Shown piece by piece: positions 46,028-55,344 of a stretch of DNA of 64,000 nt. The notes under the pieces were generated by a model. That model searched no databases. It saw only the letters and a program-made list of their open reading frames with translations, and was not told where the DNA came from. The stretch's first letter is position 1. Each line of letters opens with the position of its first letter. Source of the DNA: Ravibacter sp964559125 (GTDB taxonomy: Bacteria > Bacteroidota > Bacteroidia > Cytophagales > Spirosomataceae); assembly GCA_964559125.1 (NCBI GenBank), contig CAZLGW010000010.1, positions 1-64,000 on the forward strand, in the 5' to 3' direction. A program made the position numbers and the translations under genes.

Positions 46028-46270
46028 TTACACAGAGAGCCTCAGAGATTATGAAGAGAGCCACAGAGGCATAGAGTTCTTTCCCGTCTCCCGACGGTGA
46101 AAGAGCGAAAGCCGGTCTCTTACCGGCAAAAGTATCATCATATGTTATCAGGTCGGAGACCTGATATCGCCCTCCCCTCGTCTGGAGACGAGGGAGAGCG
46201 TGCCACAGAGGCATAATCTCCGTGGCTCTCTATTTTTCCTCCGTGGCTCTCTGTGTCTTCCTGGTGAAAA
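46028..46270. repeat. CCACAGAG-type repeat carrying a nested 128-bp insert
   Basis: The outer parts (46028-46073 and 46216-46270) resemble the element at 38.5 kb, with gagagccacagagg and ctccgtggctctct. Between them is a 128-bp insert at 46074-46201, flanked by two identical 14-base copies of gccacagaggcata (46060-46073 and 46202-46215). The insert holds four hairpins: cgtctcccgacg, gccggtctcttaccggc, caggtcggagacctg and cctcgtctggagacgagg. Its right end touches the stop of the D-threonine aldolase-like gene. Confidence 0.75.
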
Positions 46271-47383
46271 CTAATAATTGATCTTCCGGTTACGCGCGCT
46301 CACTTCCCAGATATCCGAGATTTCACCGTCTTCCGCAACCGAAACAGCAGGGTAGAGTGCGACAGTAGGGCAGATATGATAAGGAACGACATAATATACG
46401 TCGCCTATCGAGATATTCTCCCAATTGGAAACTTTCAGCACGCAATGCTCTTCACTATGGCTCAGCGGCTCGTAGTCCTGGAGATTGAGTATCCTGAACC
46501 TTTTATCAAGAGGATTTTCGGAAGCAATCGCCTTATAGCCCATGTCAATGGTGACAAGCCCGGGCGCAGGCTTGGAAATAACGCGTGTTACCAGAAGCGC
46601 CGCATATACAAAAGGCTGTTCCCTCAACTGCTCCCCGTAACCGGCATCCCAGAAGACGGAAGTCCCCGGGCTGCAATACACGTTTTTCCGTAAAGCATGA
46701 GCAGTAAAAGTAGGGGTACCGCCAGCAATAACGAGCGGATCGGGCAAGCCGTTGATCTCTATAAAATCATACAGGACATTCAGTTCTTCAAGCGCCTTAT
46801 CGGCCTGGATCTTCCTGTCTTTGAAAAACTTTTCCCTGATATGTCCGTCGTATACATGGATTCCGGCCAGCAGCAGGTTAGGCAATTTACAGACATATTC
46901 ATAGAGATTAAGCAGATCGGAGTTGACAGACTGACCCGTACGGTTCATTCCCACGTTTATATCGATAAAGATCAGCCAGGAAGCTTTTTTTCCTTTGATA
47001 TAATCGTTCAGATGCTTGGCTACGTTCCGGTCGTCGATCAGGGAACCGAACTGTACGTCAGGATAAGCCGCTATCAGGTTGAGCATCCGGTCGATCTTAG
47101 GACCGTTCAACTGGTAAGCGATCAGCACCCATTTGGCGCCTGCCTGAGCGAGCATTTCCGCCTCTGCGATGGTGGAGCACTTGAATTTGCTGATGCCGGC
47201 GGCCAGGCACATTTTCACCACCTCCACCATTTTATGCGTTTTTACGTGCGGCACCAGCCTGGAAACTTCCCCACCGACGATCCGGCTCATGAAGTTTATA
47301 TTCTGTTCGACCCGGTTTTTATATATGACCAAACCGGGAGAATCCACCTGGTTTGGGTCTTTTAGTTCGTACCAGTTAGGCAT
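46271..47383 (-). CDS. D-threonine aldolase-like PLP enzyme
   Basis: Fold-type III PLP enzyme of 370 residues related to metal-activated D-threonine aldolase and D-serine dehydratase. The PLP Lys is in the motif VPHVKTHK (K48). The C-terminal metal site is suggested by SEEHCVLKV and PYHICPTVAL, where the H-x-C pattern is typical. It would cleave D-threonine or related D-beta-hydroxy amino acids to glycine and an aldehyde. It lies 160 bases downstream of the GntP permease on the same strand, which suggests uptake and use of the same hydroxy acid or D-amino acid. Its exact substrate cannot be fixed from sequence. Confidence 0.88.
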   Translation of the reverse strand: MPNWYELKDPNQVDSPGLVIYKNRVEQNINFMSRIVGGEVSRLVPHVKTHKMVEVVKMCLAAGISKFKCSTIAEAEMLAQAGAKWVLIAYQLNGPKIDRMLNLIAAYPDVQFGSLIDDRNVAKHLNDYIKGKKASWLIFIDINVGMNRTGQSVNSDLLNLYEYVCKLPNLLLAGIHVYDGHIREKFFKDRKIQADKALEELNVLYDFIEINGLPDPLVIAGGTPTFTAHALRKNVYCSPGTSVFWDAGYGEQLREQPFVYAALLVTRVISKPAPGLVTIDMGYKAIASENPLDKRFRILNLQDYEPLSHSEEHCVLKVSNWENISIGDVYYVVPYHICPTVALYPAVSVAEDGEISDIWEVSARNRKINY

Positions 47384-47543
47384 AGTTGATAGAGTTTTTT
47401 TAAACTTTTGTTTGGGTCAAGTACAAGCTTCAAACTAGTTGAAGGGTTCAAAATTACTGTTAACCAAGTAAATTGGCAAATAGAAGGTACCCGGCTTTCA
47501 GAAATCAAGCCTGTAAAAGTTTTAAACGGCAACAGTAAACGGA

Positions 47544-48848
47544 TCAGACGAACATATCAAGCACCAGCACCCCGAGCAATCCTACTACAGAAACGATTGT
47601 TTCCATCAGCGACCAGGTCATGATGGTATCCTTGATACTAACGTTAAAATATTCCTTGAACAGCCAGAACCCGCCGTCATTCACATGCGAAAACATGAGG
47701 CTTCCCGAACCGATCGCCAGTACGGTAAGCTCGGGAGAAACCTCCATCGACTGCAGCAAAGGTGCCAGTATCCCCACGGTCGTAAGGCCCGCTACTGTGG
47801 CAGATCCTACGCATACCCTGATTACTGCGGCAATTCCCCAGGAGAGGATCAGAGGCGGCGCATTCCATCCGGCAAGCAGGTCGCCCAGATAGGAATTGAT
47901 CTGTCCTTCGGTCATAATCTGTTTGAAGACGCCGGCCCCGGCTACGATCAGGAGTATCCCGGCAACCCCCTTAAATGCCTCTTCGAAAGATTTTGTTATT
48001 TTTTTCATCGACATCCCCCGGCTTATTCCAAGAGCTGCTGCCGAGAAGAGAACAGAAACAAGCATTCCGAACCACGGCTCGGCAAGTAATGCAAGCGCTT
48101 TGCTTCCCGGAAAAAGATTTCTGACCGGAGCCATGCTCACCAGGAGTATGACGGGAAGCAGGGCGGTCAGGATACTGATCCCTAATCCGGGCAGTTCACT
48201 CTGTGGCTTGGGAGTAAGATCAAACATTCCCGTATCGGGATTCGGATTAAATCGCCCGAGCGTTTTGCCGAATACAGGTCCGGCAATGGCAATCGCAGGT
48301 ATCGATACTATAATACCATACAATAATGTCTTTCCCATATCGGCATCCAACTGAGAGGCGATAGCAGCGGGGGAGGGGTGGGGCGGCAGGTAGCCATGCG
48401 CTACTGACAGCGCTGAAAGCATCGGGACCGCCACGACCAGCATAGGTATCCTGGCTGAGGCCGAGATCATAAAGATCAGGGGAATTACGATTACGAAACC
48501 AGCACTGTAAAAAAGAGGGATCCCGATCACGAAACCTGCCAGCGCCAAACCCCAGAGCATATACTTCCGGCCGAACAACAGGATCAGCGCGTCGGTGATC
48601 CGTTGGGCTGCACCGCTGTCTGCCACAAGTTTTCCGAGCATCGCTCCGAAACCTACGATCATGACAAGGTCGCCCAGCGTCCCGCCGATGCCTTTCAGTA
48701 CTGCATCGCTGATTTGAGGCACCGACAGCCCGACCGCAAAGCCCAGCCCGATCGAAACCAGCAGAAAAGAAATAAATGTATCCAGTTTTACCCACGAAAT
48801 CAGTAAAACCAGGCAGAGTATGCTTAAGAAGACAAGTAAGATTAACAC
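47544..48848 (-). CDS. GntP-family permease
   Basis: Inner-membrane transporter of 434 residues with about 12 hydrophobic helices, of the gluconate:H+ symporter family, whose members carry gluconate, D-serine, glycerate or related hydroxy acids. Family segments seen are GFGAMLGKLVADSGAAQRI, PLFYSAGFVIVIPLIF, YLPPHPSPAAIASQL and GSATVAGLTTVGILAPL. It is probably co-transcribed with the D-threonine aldolase-like gene that follows. The upstream gap shared with gyrA holds palindromes that may be operator sites. Confidence 0.92.
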   Translation of the reverse strand: MLILLVFLSILCLVLLISWVKLDTFISFLLVSIGLGFAVGLSVPQISDAVLKGIGGTLGDLVMIVGFGAMLGKLVADSGAAQRITDALILLFGRKYMLWGLALAGFVIGIPLFYSAGFVIVIPLIFMISASARIPMLVVAVPMLSALSVAHGYLPPHPSPAAIASQLDADMGKTLLYGIIVSIPAIAIAGPVFGKTLGRFNPNPDTGMFDLTPKPQSELPGLGISILTALLPVILLVSMAPVRNLFPGSKALALLAEPWFGMLVSVLFSAAALGISRGMSMKKITKSFEEAFKGVAGILLIVAGAGVFKQIMTEGQINSYLGDLLAGWNAPPLILSWGIAAVIRVCVGSATVAGLTTVGILAPLLQSMEVSPELTVLAIGSGSLMFSHVNDGGFWLFKEYFNVSIKDTIMTWSLMETIVSVVGLLGVLVLDMFV

Positions 48849-49204
48849 AATCTGTTCAGTTTACGAGTGACTATACCAGGTAATAAGAATCCTGTGGGGC
48901 AGATATAATGTTTTTTCTCCAACTTTTAATATCTCTGCCGTATATACGGCCGTGTTGATTGTTGGGAATCCCCTTCTACAAAACGCGAAAGTCTGCCGGT
49001 ATACTCAATTCCGGCCATCTGCTCCCGGCACCGGATAGCCTCCGGGGTCACCGGCAGGGCCTGCGAAGGAGGTGGCGGAACGGTTTTTTGTTTAAGCAAG
49101 TATTAATTCCGTAATTTGGCCTGTAAAGAAGTGGCTATATCCGTTTAAAATGACTATATTGCCATATTTTAAAGTAAGTTAAAACAAAGCGTCTTAAAAC
49201 TTTT
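48849..49204. other. divergent regulatory region between GntP and gyrA
   Basis: Holds a perfect 14-bp palindrome gccgtatatacggc at 48937-48950 and an AGATAT/ATATCT pair at its left (48901-48936), both suitable as operators. A GC-rich block at about 48991-49085 has several small hairpins (for example gccggtatactcaattccgg at 48995-49014) and could be a structured leader or small RNA. The gyrA promoter is at its right end. Confidence 0.45.
49087..49119 (+). promoter_or_regulatory. promoter of gyrA
   Basis: TTTG at 49087-49090 is followed after 21 bases by TAATTTGG at 49112-49119, a good fit to the Bacteroidota consensus. The leader to the ATG at 49205 would be about 80 bases. Confidence 0.55.
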
Positions 49205-51784
49205 ATGGAGGAATCATCATCCGGACAAAATGTAATCCCTATTAATATCGAGGACGAGATGCGCGGTGCGTATATCGATTACTCTATGTCCGTTATAATT
49301 TCCCGTGCCCTGCCCGACGTACGCGACGGGCTTAAACCGGTGCACAGGAGAGTTTTATATGGAATGGAAGACCTGGGGGTAAGGTATAACAGGCCGCATA
49401 AAAAGTCCGCCAGGATTGTGGGCGAAGTGTTAGGAAAGTATCATCCCCATGGCGATGCCTCCGTTTATGATACTATGGTGCGGATGGCCCAGGAATGGTC
49501 GCTGCGCTACCTTTTGGTCGATGGTCAGGGAAATTTCGGATCGGTAGATGGTGACTCTCCCGCGGCAATGCGGTATACGGAAGCCCGTTTAAAGAGGCTT
49601 GCCGATGAGCTGATTACCGATATTGACAAAGATACCGTCGATTTTCAGCCTAATTTTGACGATTCTCTCAAGGAGCCTACGGTGCTGCCGGCAAAATTCC
49701 CGAACCTGCTTGTAAACGGCTCGTCGGGTATCGCCGTAGGGATGGCTACCAATATGGCGCCGCATAACCTGAGCGAAGTAATCGACGGAACGATCGCCTA
49801 TATCGAGAATCCCGAGATCACCACAGCGGAATTGATGCAGCATATCAAAGCACCCGATTTTCCTACCGGTGGAACTATATATGGCTACCAGGGGGTCAGG
49901 TCGGCGTTTGAGACCGGCCGGGGGAGGGTAGTGGTACGCGGGAAGTCCCGTTTCGAGGAAACTAAAAGCGGCAAAGAGCAGATTATTTTTACGGAGATCC
50001 CGTATATGACCAACAAGGCTCAGATGATCGAAAAGATCGCCGGCCTTATCAATGAAAAGAAGCTTGACGGGATTGCCGATATACGTGATGAATCGGACCG
50101 CGACGGGATGCGCATCGTTTTCGACCTGAAGAAGGGCGCTATTCCCAATATTGTGCTCAACCATCTTTACAAGTACACGCCGCTTCAGTCGTCCTTCAGC
50201 GTCAACAACGTCGCACTGGTAAAAGGCAGGCCGCAAATACTCAACCTGAAGGATCTTATCAGGAACTACATCGAGCACAGGATTGAAGTAATAACCCGGC
50301 GTACCGAATACGAACTGAAAGAAGCCGAAAAAAGAGCCCATATACTGGAAGGCTTGCTGATAGCCCTCGATAACCTGGATGCCGTTATTTCTCTTATCAG
50401 GAATTCACGGGATCCGGAAGAAGCCAAAGTCGGCCTCATGCAGCAATTCAGCCTTTCCGAAATCCAGGCGAAAGCCATCCTGGAAATGCGCCTGCAGCGC
50501 CTGACAGGACTGGAAAGGGAAAAGATCGTACAGGAATACGAGGAGCTTATCAAGCTCATAGCCGACCTGAAAGACATCCTCGCCAACGAAGGACGAAAAT
50601 ACGATATTATAAAAACCGAACTGTCGGAGATCAAAGAACGTTACGGCGATGCGAGGAGGACCGAGATAGAATATGCAGCCGAAGAATTCAGCGATGAGGA
50701 TATGATCGCGGATGAGAAAATGCTGATCACGATTTCTCATCAGGGTTATATCAAGCGTACCCAACTGAATGAATACCGTACCCAGAGCCGGGGCGGGGTA
50801 GGGGCAAGAGGGGTCAGGACGAAGGAAGAGGATTTTACAGAACATCTCTTCTCGGCATCGATGCTCAACTACCTCCTTTTCTTTACCGAATTCGGTAAGC
50901 TCTACTGGCTCAAGGTTTACGAATTGCCGGAAGGCTCCAAAAGTGCAAAAGGGCGGCCCATTCAAAATATTCTCAGCATCGAGCCCGGCGATAAGATCCG
51001 CAGCGTGATCAACGTCCGGACGCTCGCAGATCCTGACTACATTAATAATAACTACATTATTATGTGTACCGAGCAGGGGGTTATCAAGAAAACGTTGCTG
51101 GAAGCCTATTCGCGACCCAGGCAGAACGGTATTATCGCCATTAATATCAACGAAGGAGACCGCCTGTTGAATGTCGCCCTGACCAACGGAGATAACGACA
51201 TTGTCATCGCGACAAGCGCCGGAAGAGCTGTCAGGTTCAGCGAGAAAACAGTCAGACCTATAGGGCGTACCGCAACGGGAGTCCGCGGCGTCAACCTAGA
51301 CTCGGAAGTCAACAAGGACAACAAAGTAATCGGCATGGTTTGCATCTCCCGGGAGGATACGCAACTGCTGGTCGTTTCGGAAAATGGCTTCGGTAAAAGA
51401 TCGGATATCGGAGACTACCGTATTACCAACAGGGGAGGAAAAGGGGTCACAACCCTGAACGCCACTGAAAAGGTAGGAAACCTCGTATCGATCGCCGAAG
51501 TGACCGAAGGCGATGACCTGATGATCATCACCAAAAACGGTATAGCTATCAGGATGGCCGTAGCCGATGTGAGGCTGGCAGGCAGGAATACGCAAGGCGT
51601 TAAACTCATCAGGCTGGGTACTTCAGACGAGATATCGTCTGTGACCAGGCTTGTAAGGGAAGACGACGACGAAGAAGTAGAAAACGTTGCCGAAGAAACC
51701 TCTGCCCCTGATACCGCACCTGAAACAGGAGATGACGCTCAAAATGCCGGTGCTTCAGAAAATGACAATCAAACCGAAGAATAA
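49205..51784 (+). CDS. gyrA: DNA gyrase subunit A
   Basis: Type II topoisomerase subunit of 859 residues that cuts and rejoins DNA with GyrB to introduce negative supercoils. The catalytic Tyr is Y124 (AAMRYTEARL). The quinolone region reads YHPHGDASVYDT, placing Ala at residue 85 where E. coli has Ser 83, while the acidic residue D89 (E. coli D87) is kept. The C-terminal beta-pinwheel has the GyrA box variant QSRGGVGARG, and the protein ends in an acidic tail (DDDEEVENVAEE). A TPR-protein gene follows after 31 bases, a linkage often seen in Bacteroidota. Confidence 0.97.
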   Translation: MEESSSGQNVIPINIEDEMRGAYIDYSMSVIISRALPDVRDGLKPVHRRVLYGMEDLGVRYNRPHKKSARIVGEVLGKYHPHGDASVYDTMVRMAQEWSLRYLLVDGQGNFGSVDGDSPAAMRYTEARLKRLADELITDIDKDTVDFQPNFDDSLKEPTVLPAKFPNLLVNGSSGIAVGMATNMAPHNLSEVIDGTIAYIENPEITTAELMQHIKAPDFPTGGTIYGYQGVRSAFETGRGRVVVRGKSRFEETKSGKEQIIFTEIPYMTNKAQMIEKIAGLINEKKLDGIADIRDESDRDGMRIVFDLKKGAIPNIVLNHLYKYTPLQSSFSVNNVALVKGRPQILNLKDLIRNYIEHRIEVITRRTEYELKEAEKRAHILEGLLIALDNLDAVISLIRNSRDPEEAKVGLMQQFSLSEIQAKAILEMRLQRLTGLEREKIVQEYEELIKLIADLKDILANEGRKYDIIKTELSEIKERYGDARRTEIEYAAEEFSDEDMIADEKMLITISHQGYIKRTQLNEYRTQSRGGVGARGVRTKEEDFTEHLFSASMLNYLLFFTEFGKLYWLKVYELPEGSKSAKGRPIQNILSIEPGDKIRSVINVRTLADPDYINNNYIIMCTEQGVIKKTLLEAYSRPRQNGIIAININEGDRLLNVALTNGDNDIVIATSAGRAVRFSEKTVRPIGRTATGVRGVNLDSEVNKDNKVIGMVCISREDTQLLVVSENGFGKRSDIGDYRITNRGGKGVTTLNATEKVGNLVSIAEVTEGDDLMIITKNGIAIRMAVADVRLAGRNTQGVKLIRLGTSDEISSVTRLVREDDDEEVENVAEETSAPDTAPETGDDAQNAGASENDNQTEE

Positions 51785-51815
51785 TACAAGCAACTTAAAC
51801 CATTTTAAATTACCT

Positions 51816-53279
51816 ATGAAAAAAATAATTGTTTGTTTAATATTAGCCTTAATGGTGGCCCCGGCCTTTTCCCAGGACCTTCTTGAGGGAGCTATGCTGA
51901 CCCAATACAAGAAGGACAAGGAAAAATCCGATGAGAAAATCCGGGATGCAAAAGCCAATATGAAAGCGGCCACCTGGATGGAAAGGGCAAAACTTTTCGA
52001 AAATATCGCTCTTCTTCGTGATACCACGGAAGTAATAGACGACGATGCTGCCAATAAAGCGTTGGAGGCTTATAAAAAGGTAGTGGAACTCGATAAAACG
52101 AAAAAGGGAGATCCCGGCAAGCTGGCGAAGGAAGCGCAGGTTGTCCTGGATGGCGAAAAGCAGACTCCGTTATATGATGCGTTTATCAACCAGGGAGTGA
52201 AGTATTTTATGTCCAAAAAAAATATGCAGGGAGCATTGGAAAGTTTCGCCTTAGCTCACAGCGTATTCAAGACCGATACGACCGGGGCGCTTTATGCGGC
52301 CATTTCCGCTCAGCAGCTGGGCAATTTTGACGAAGCGGTAAAAAACTACGGAGGGTATGCTCAGAACGGAGGTAAAGATGCCAGCGCGTACTACGGTTAT
52401 GCCCAGCTTTATAAAGAGAAAAATGATTACGACAAAGCCCTGTCTGTTCTCGACCTGGGGTTGAAAGTCAATGAGAATCACAAAGACCTGATGTCTGAGA
52501 AGGTGAATATTCTCCTCGTGGCCGGGCGTGAAGACGAAGCGATCAGAGAGCTGAGCTTGCTGACAGAAAAGGATCCTAATGTGGTCAACCTTACTAACTT
52601 AGGTATACTCTATGACAACCGCTATTCGAAGTATACCAAGGATTTAAGAGAGGTTGAAGATAAACTTGCACAGTCGGGAGTCCAGAAAGACAGGCTTCAG
52701 GACGAGCTTGAGCAGGAAAAATCCAAAATCGAAATCTATGACGGAGAAATTAAGCGGTTAACCGCCCGCCTTAAAGCTCAGCCGAGAAGCGCCGATCTGA
52801 AGCGCCAGCTTGATGAAGTGAAAAAATCAAAAGAAGAGACCGAAGCAAGTATTGCTAAAATAGGAAACGATATCAAAGCTGCGGAGGAAAAGGCAAACAG
52901 CGTTGACAAATCGGCCCTTGAGACCCAGCTAAATGACCTTAGAGCCAAGCAGACAGAAGCCAAAAACAATGCACTGACGACTTATGAAAAAGCGATCGGT
53001 GTAGATGGTAACAACTACGATGCACTGTTTGGGCTTGGCGCCATCTATTATAATGAAGGCGTAGAGCTGAAGCGCGAAGTCGATAACATGAACATGCAGG
53101 AATACCAGGCAAAAGGAAAGGAGGTTGAAAGCAAAGTATGCGGACGATTCAAAAAATCCCGCCCATACTTTGAAAGAGCTGCAGCTGTTAATCCTGATTC
53201 AGACGCAAAAGTTACCCTTGATAATATCAATAATATCATACAGCAGGTAGAATCCAAGAATATTCCCTGCTCAGAATAA
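51816..53279 (+). CDS. TPR and coiled-coil exported protein
   Basis: Start chosen at ATG 51816 because it begins a signal peptide (MKKIIVCLILALMVAPAFSQ); the open frame starts inside gyrA at 51687. The 487-residue mature protein has TPR-like helices at about 80-230 (including DASAYYGYAQLYKEKNDYDK), a long charged coiled coil at about 270-385 with many Glu, Lys and Gln, and another TPR-like part at the C-terminus. It is likely periplasmic. Function unknown; presence behind gyrA may be co-transcription only, not a functional tie. A terminator follows. Confidence 0.85.
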   Translation: MKKIIVCLILALMVAPAFSQDLLEGAMLTQYKKDKEKSDEKIRDAKANMKAATWMERAKLFENIALLRDTTEVIDDDAANKALEAYKKVVELDKTKKGDPGKLAKEAQVVLDGEKQTPLYDAFINQGVKYFMSKKNMQGALESFALAHSVFKTDTTGALYAAISAQQLGNFDEAVKNYGGYAQNGGKDASAYYGYAQLYKEKNDYDKALSVLDLGLKVNENHKDLMSEKVNILLVAGREDEAIRELSLLTEKDPNVVNLTNLGILYDNRYSKYTKDLREVEDKLAQSGVQKDRLQDELEQEKSKIEIYDGEIKRLTARLKAQPRSADLKRQLDEVKKSKEETEASIAKIGNDIKAAEEKANSVDKSALETQLNDLRAKQTEAKNNALTTYEKAIGVDGNNYDALFGLGAIYYNEGVELKREVDNMNMQEYQAKGKEVESKVCGRFKKSRPYFERAAAVNPDSDAKVTLDNINNIIQQVESKNIPCSE

Positions 53280-53300
53280 TTTTTTCAGGTCTTGTTAAGG

Positions 53301-53334
53301 AAAGGGCTGCTCTCCGGAGCGGCCTTTTCTTATT
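53301..53334 (+). terminator. terminator after the TPR gene
   Basis: Arms at 53301-53312 (aaagggctgctc) and 53317-53328 (gagcggcctttt) pair over 12 positions with two G-U pairs and a four-base loop, followed by a T-rich end. Confidence 0.7.
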
Positions 53335-53364
53335 TTCCCGTTCATAACCCCTGTATACCGGAGA

Positions 53365-54534
53365 TTGGAAACATTTACGGCAGATTTAAAAAAGGCAAGG
53401 TTGGCTACTCAGGCCGTTTTTCTGGTTTGCGGTATAGCTCTTTCCGGGTGGGCGCCGATGGTACCTTACGTAAAAGATAAGCTCCTTCTGAATGATAGCG
53501 GGATAGGGGTTCTGCTGCTGTTCCTGGGAGGCGGCGCCATCGTGATGATGCCGGCAACGGGATGGCTGATTTCCAGGATCGGAAGCCGTTGCGTCATTCT
53601 CCTTGCAACCGTAGTGATAGCCGTAACGCTGCCATCTCTGCTCCTGATGAATTCGCCGGTACAAATGGGGGTGATGCTTTTCCTCTTCGGAGCCGGTATA
53701 GGAAGTGTCGACGTAGCCATGAATGCCCACGGGGTGCAGGTACAGAACCTTTTCGGGAAACCCATTATGTCGTCGTTGCACGGACTTTTCAGTGTAGGCG
53801 GTCTGCTGGGGCCGCTCCTGGTGCTTTTCCTGCTGAAAATGAATTTTCAGCCCATTACGACGCTCCTGGTGCTTTCGGCATTGCTCCTGCTGATCGTATC
53901 CATGCAGTCCGGGAAGCTCATGAACTCCGGGACAGAAAAGGAAGTGATCAGAAAATACGCTCCCGGCAAGACAGAAGAAAAACAAAAACCGGCCTCCTGG
54001 CTGAATACGAGGGTGCTGTTTTTAGGGATTATGTGTTTTATCGTATTTCTTTCGGAAGGAGCCATCCTTGACTGGAGCGCTATATTCTTAAGGGACTACA
54101 AAGGCATGGAAGAAGCTTATCTCGGCCTGGGATATGCTGCGTTTTCTGTTGCCATGGCTTTCATGCGCCTGATAGGTGACCGGATTGTCTCCAGAATGCA
54201 GAGCCGGAGAGTCGTTCTGGCCGGGAGCCTGGTAGCTGTTTCGGGCTTCCTGGTACTGATAGCGACCCCATGGGCAATACCGGCGCTGGCCGGCTTTGTT
54301 CTGATCGGGCTTGGTGCAGCCAATATTGTTCCCGTTCTTTTCAGCGAGGCCGGGCAAATAAAAAATGTATCGAGTACGGCAGCGCTGGCAGCCGTCACTA
54401 CGATAGGCTATGCCGGACAACTGGCAGGCCCGGCATTGCTGGGAATCATTGCAGAGCAGACTTCACTTTCGGTAGCTTTGGGTTTTACAGGCACGCTGAT
54501 GCTTGTGGTAGCTTTCAGTCATTGGAAACCCTGA
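53365..54534 (+). CDS. MFS transporter (YbjJ/fucose-permease-like)
   Basis: Major facilitator protein of about 389 residues with 12 helices. The start at 53365 is TTG, with no ATG before residue 31; a start at the TTG at 53401 is possible, so the N-terminus is uncertain. Motifs GWLISRIGSR (loop 2-3), GIGSVDVAMNAHGVQVQ and SSLHGLFSVGGLLGPLL are typical of the YbjJ/DHA-like subgroup, often annotated as sugar or multidrug transporter. No neighbouring gene indicates a substrate. It follows the terminator at 53301 and seems to be transcribed alone. Confidence 0.85.
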   Translation: METFTADLKKARLATQAVFLVCGIALSGWAPMVPYVKDKLLLNDSGIGVLLLFLGGGAIVMMPATGWLISRIGSRCVILLATVVIAVTLPSLLLMNSPVQMGVMLFLFGAGIGSVDVAMNAHGVQVQNLFGKPIMSSLHGLFSVGGLLGPLLVLFLLKMNFQPITTLLVLSALLLLIVSMQSGKLMNSGTEKEVIRKYAPGKTEEKQKPASWLNTRVLFLGIMCFIVFLSEGAILDWSAIFLRDYKGMEEAYLGLGYAAFSVAMAFMRLIGDRIVSRMQSRRVVLAGSLVAVSGFLVLIATPWAIPALAGFVLIGLGAANIVPVLFSEAGQIKNVSSTAALAAVTTIGYAGQLAGPALLGIIAEQTSLSVALGFTGTLMLVVAFSHWKP

Positions 54535-54667
54535 AGGGGTGGAATAATAAAGTATATATTTAACATAATATAAATTATATAACAAAACCCTAAAACCCGG
54601 AACTACCGCCTTATGGGGATATTATTTTACCTTTACTGAGGACTTAAATACAAAAAGAATAAAAACG

Positions 54668-55201
54668 ATGCGAACGCTGTCTATTTACATAGCTACAAGT
54701 CTGGACGGTTACATTGCCAAACCGAATGACGACCTTGGCTTTTTGAAACTAGTAGAAAAAGAAGGAGAAGATTATGGGTATGCGGAATTTACTTCAACGA
54801 TCGACACGATAATTCTTGGTAGAAAAACATACGATTGGGTACTCCGGGAAATTGGCAGCGCTCATTATGACAATGGAGAACGAGACGTATATGTTATTAC
54901 AGGTACCGAAAGACCAGGTGTAGGTAAAACAAAGTTCTACACCGGGAATCTGACAGAATTGATACAACGGCTAAAAAGCGGAACAGGAAAAAATATCTAT
55001 TGTGATGGCGGGGCAGAAATAATCAATGAGCTTCTGAAAAATGATCTGATCGATGAGTTCATCATTTCGGTCATTCCTGTATTGGTCGGTAACGGAACAA
55101 GACTGTTCAAAGACGGCAGACCAGAGCAACAGCTTGAGCTCGTGAGTACAAAAGCATTTGACACCGGCCTGGTTCATGTGCATTACAAACGCAAAAAATA
55201 A
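54668..55201 (+). CDS. dihydrofolate reductase-family (RibD C-terminal) protein
   Basis: Protein of 177 residues from the DHFR/RibD-C superfamily (YyaP/YwjB-like). It opens with TLSIYIATSLDGYIAKPNDD and shows IILGRKTYDWVL, YCDGGAEIINELLKNDLID and FIISVIPVLVGNGTRLF. These match the NADPH-binding fold of reductases, but members of this subgroup have no proven substrate. It is monocistronic as far as seen: the fluoride-switch promoter follows about 30 bases after its stop. Confidence 0.9.
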   Translation: MRTLSIYIATSLDGYIAKPNDDLGFLKLVEKEGEDYGYAEFTSTIDTIILGRKTYDWVLREIGSAHYDNGERDVYVITGTERPGVGKTKFYTGNLTELIQRLKSGTGKNIYCDGGAEIINELLKNDLIDEFIISVIPVLVGNGTRLFKDGRPEQQLELVSTKAFDTGLVHVHYKRKK

Positions 55202-55231
55202 GGTTGAAATCGGGGGAATGAAATTTTTCCC

Positions 55232-55239
55232 TAGATTTG
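55232..55239 (+). promoter_or_regulatory. -7 promoter element before the riboswitch
   Basis: TAGATTTG matches TAnnTTTG; transcription would start near 55246, a few bases before the riboswitch at 55254. No TTTG stands at the exact -33 distance. Confidence 0.5.
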
Positions 55240-55253
55240 CAGCCAGTAAAATT

Positions 55254-55302
55254 GGAAATGGTGTCTTCCCTGAACCGCCCTAAAAAAGCTGATGGCGCCT
55301 GG
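55254..55302 (+). ncRNA. fluoride riboswitch (crcB motif)
   Basis: The sequence has the order of the crcB/fluoride aptamer: GGAA - AUGGUGUC - UUCC forms the first hairpin, ACCGCC and CUGAUG are the conserved internal motifs, and GGCGCC at the 3' side pairs with GGUGUC in the hairpin loop (two G-U pairs) as the pseudoknot. Just downstream a competing hairpin has arms 55298-55308 (cctggttaaat) and 55322-55332 (atttaatcagg) with one G-U pair. The first arm overlaps the 3' part of the aptamer, so ligand binding would exclude it. The agg in the second arm is 12 bases before the ATG, so control of translation is likely. It precedes a CLC-type gene. Confidence 0.85.
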
Positions 55303-55344
55303 TTAAATTAAGTGTAGAAGCATTTAATCAGGTAGTTTATTCAA

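Noticed and set aside
45969..46214. 81-codon minus-strand open frame
   Set aside because: Made of the nested CCACAGAG repeat and its hairpin insert; not a gene.
46697..47365. 222-codon plus-strand open frame
   Set aside because: Opposite the D-threonine aldolase-like gene; no family match.
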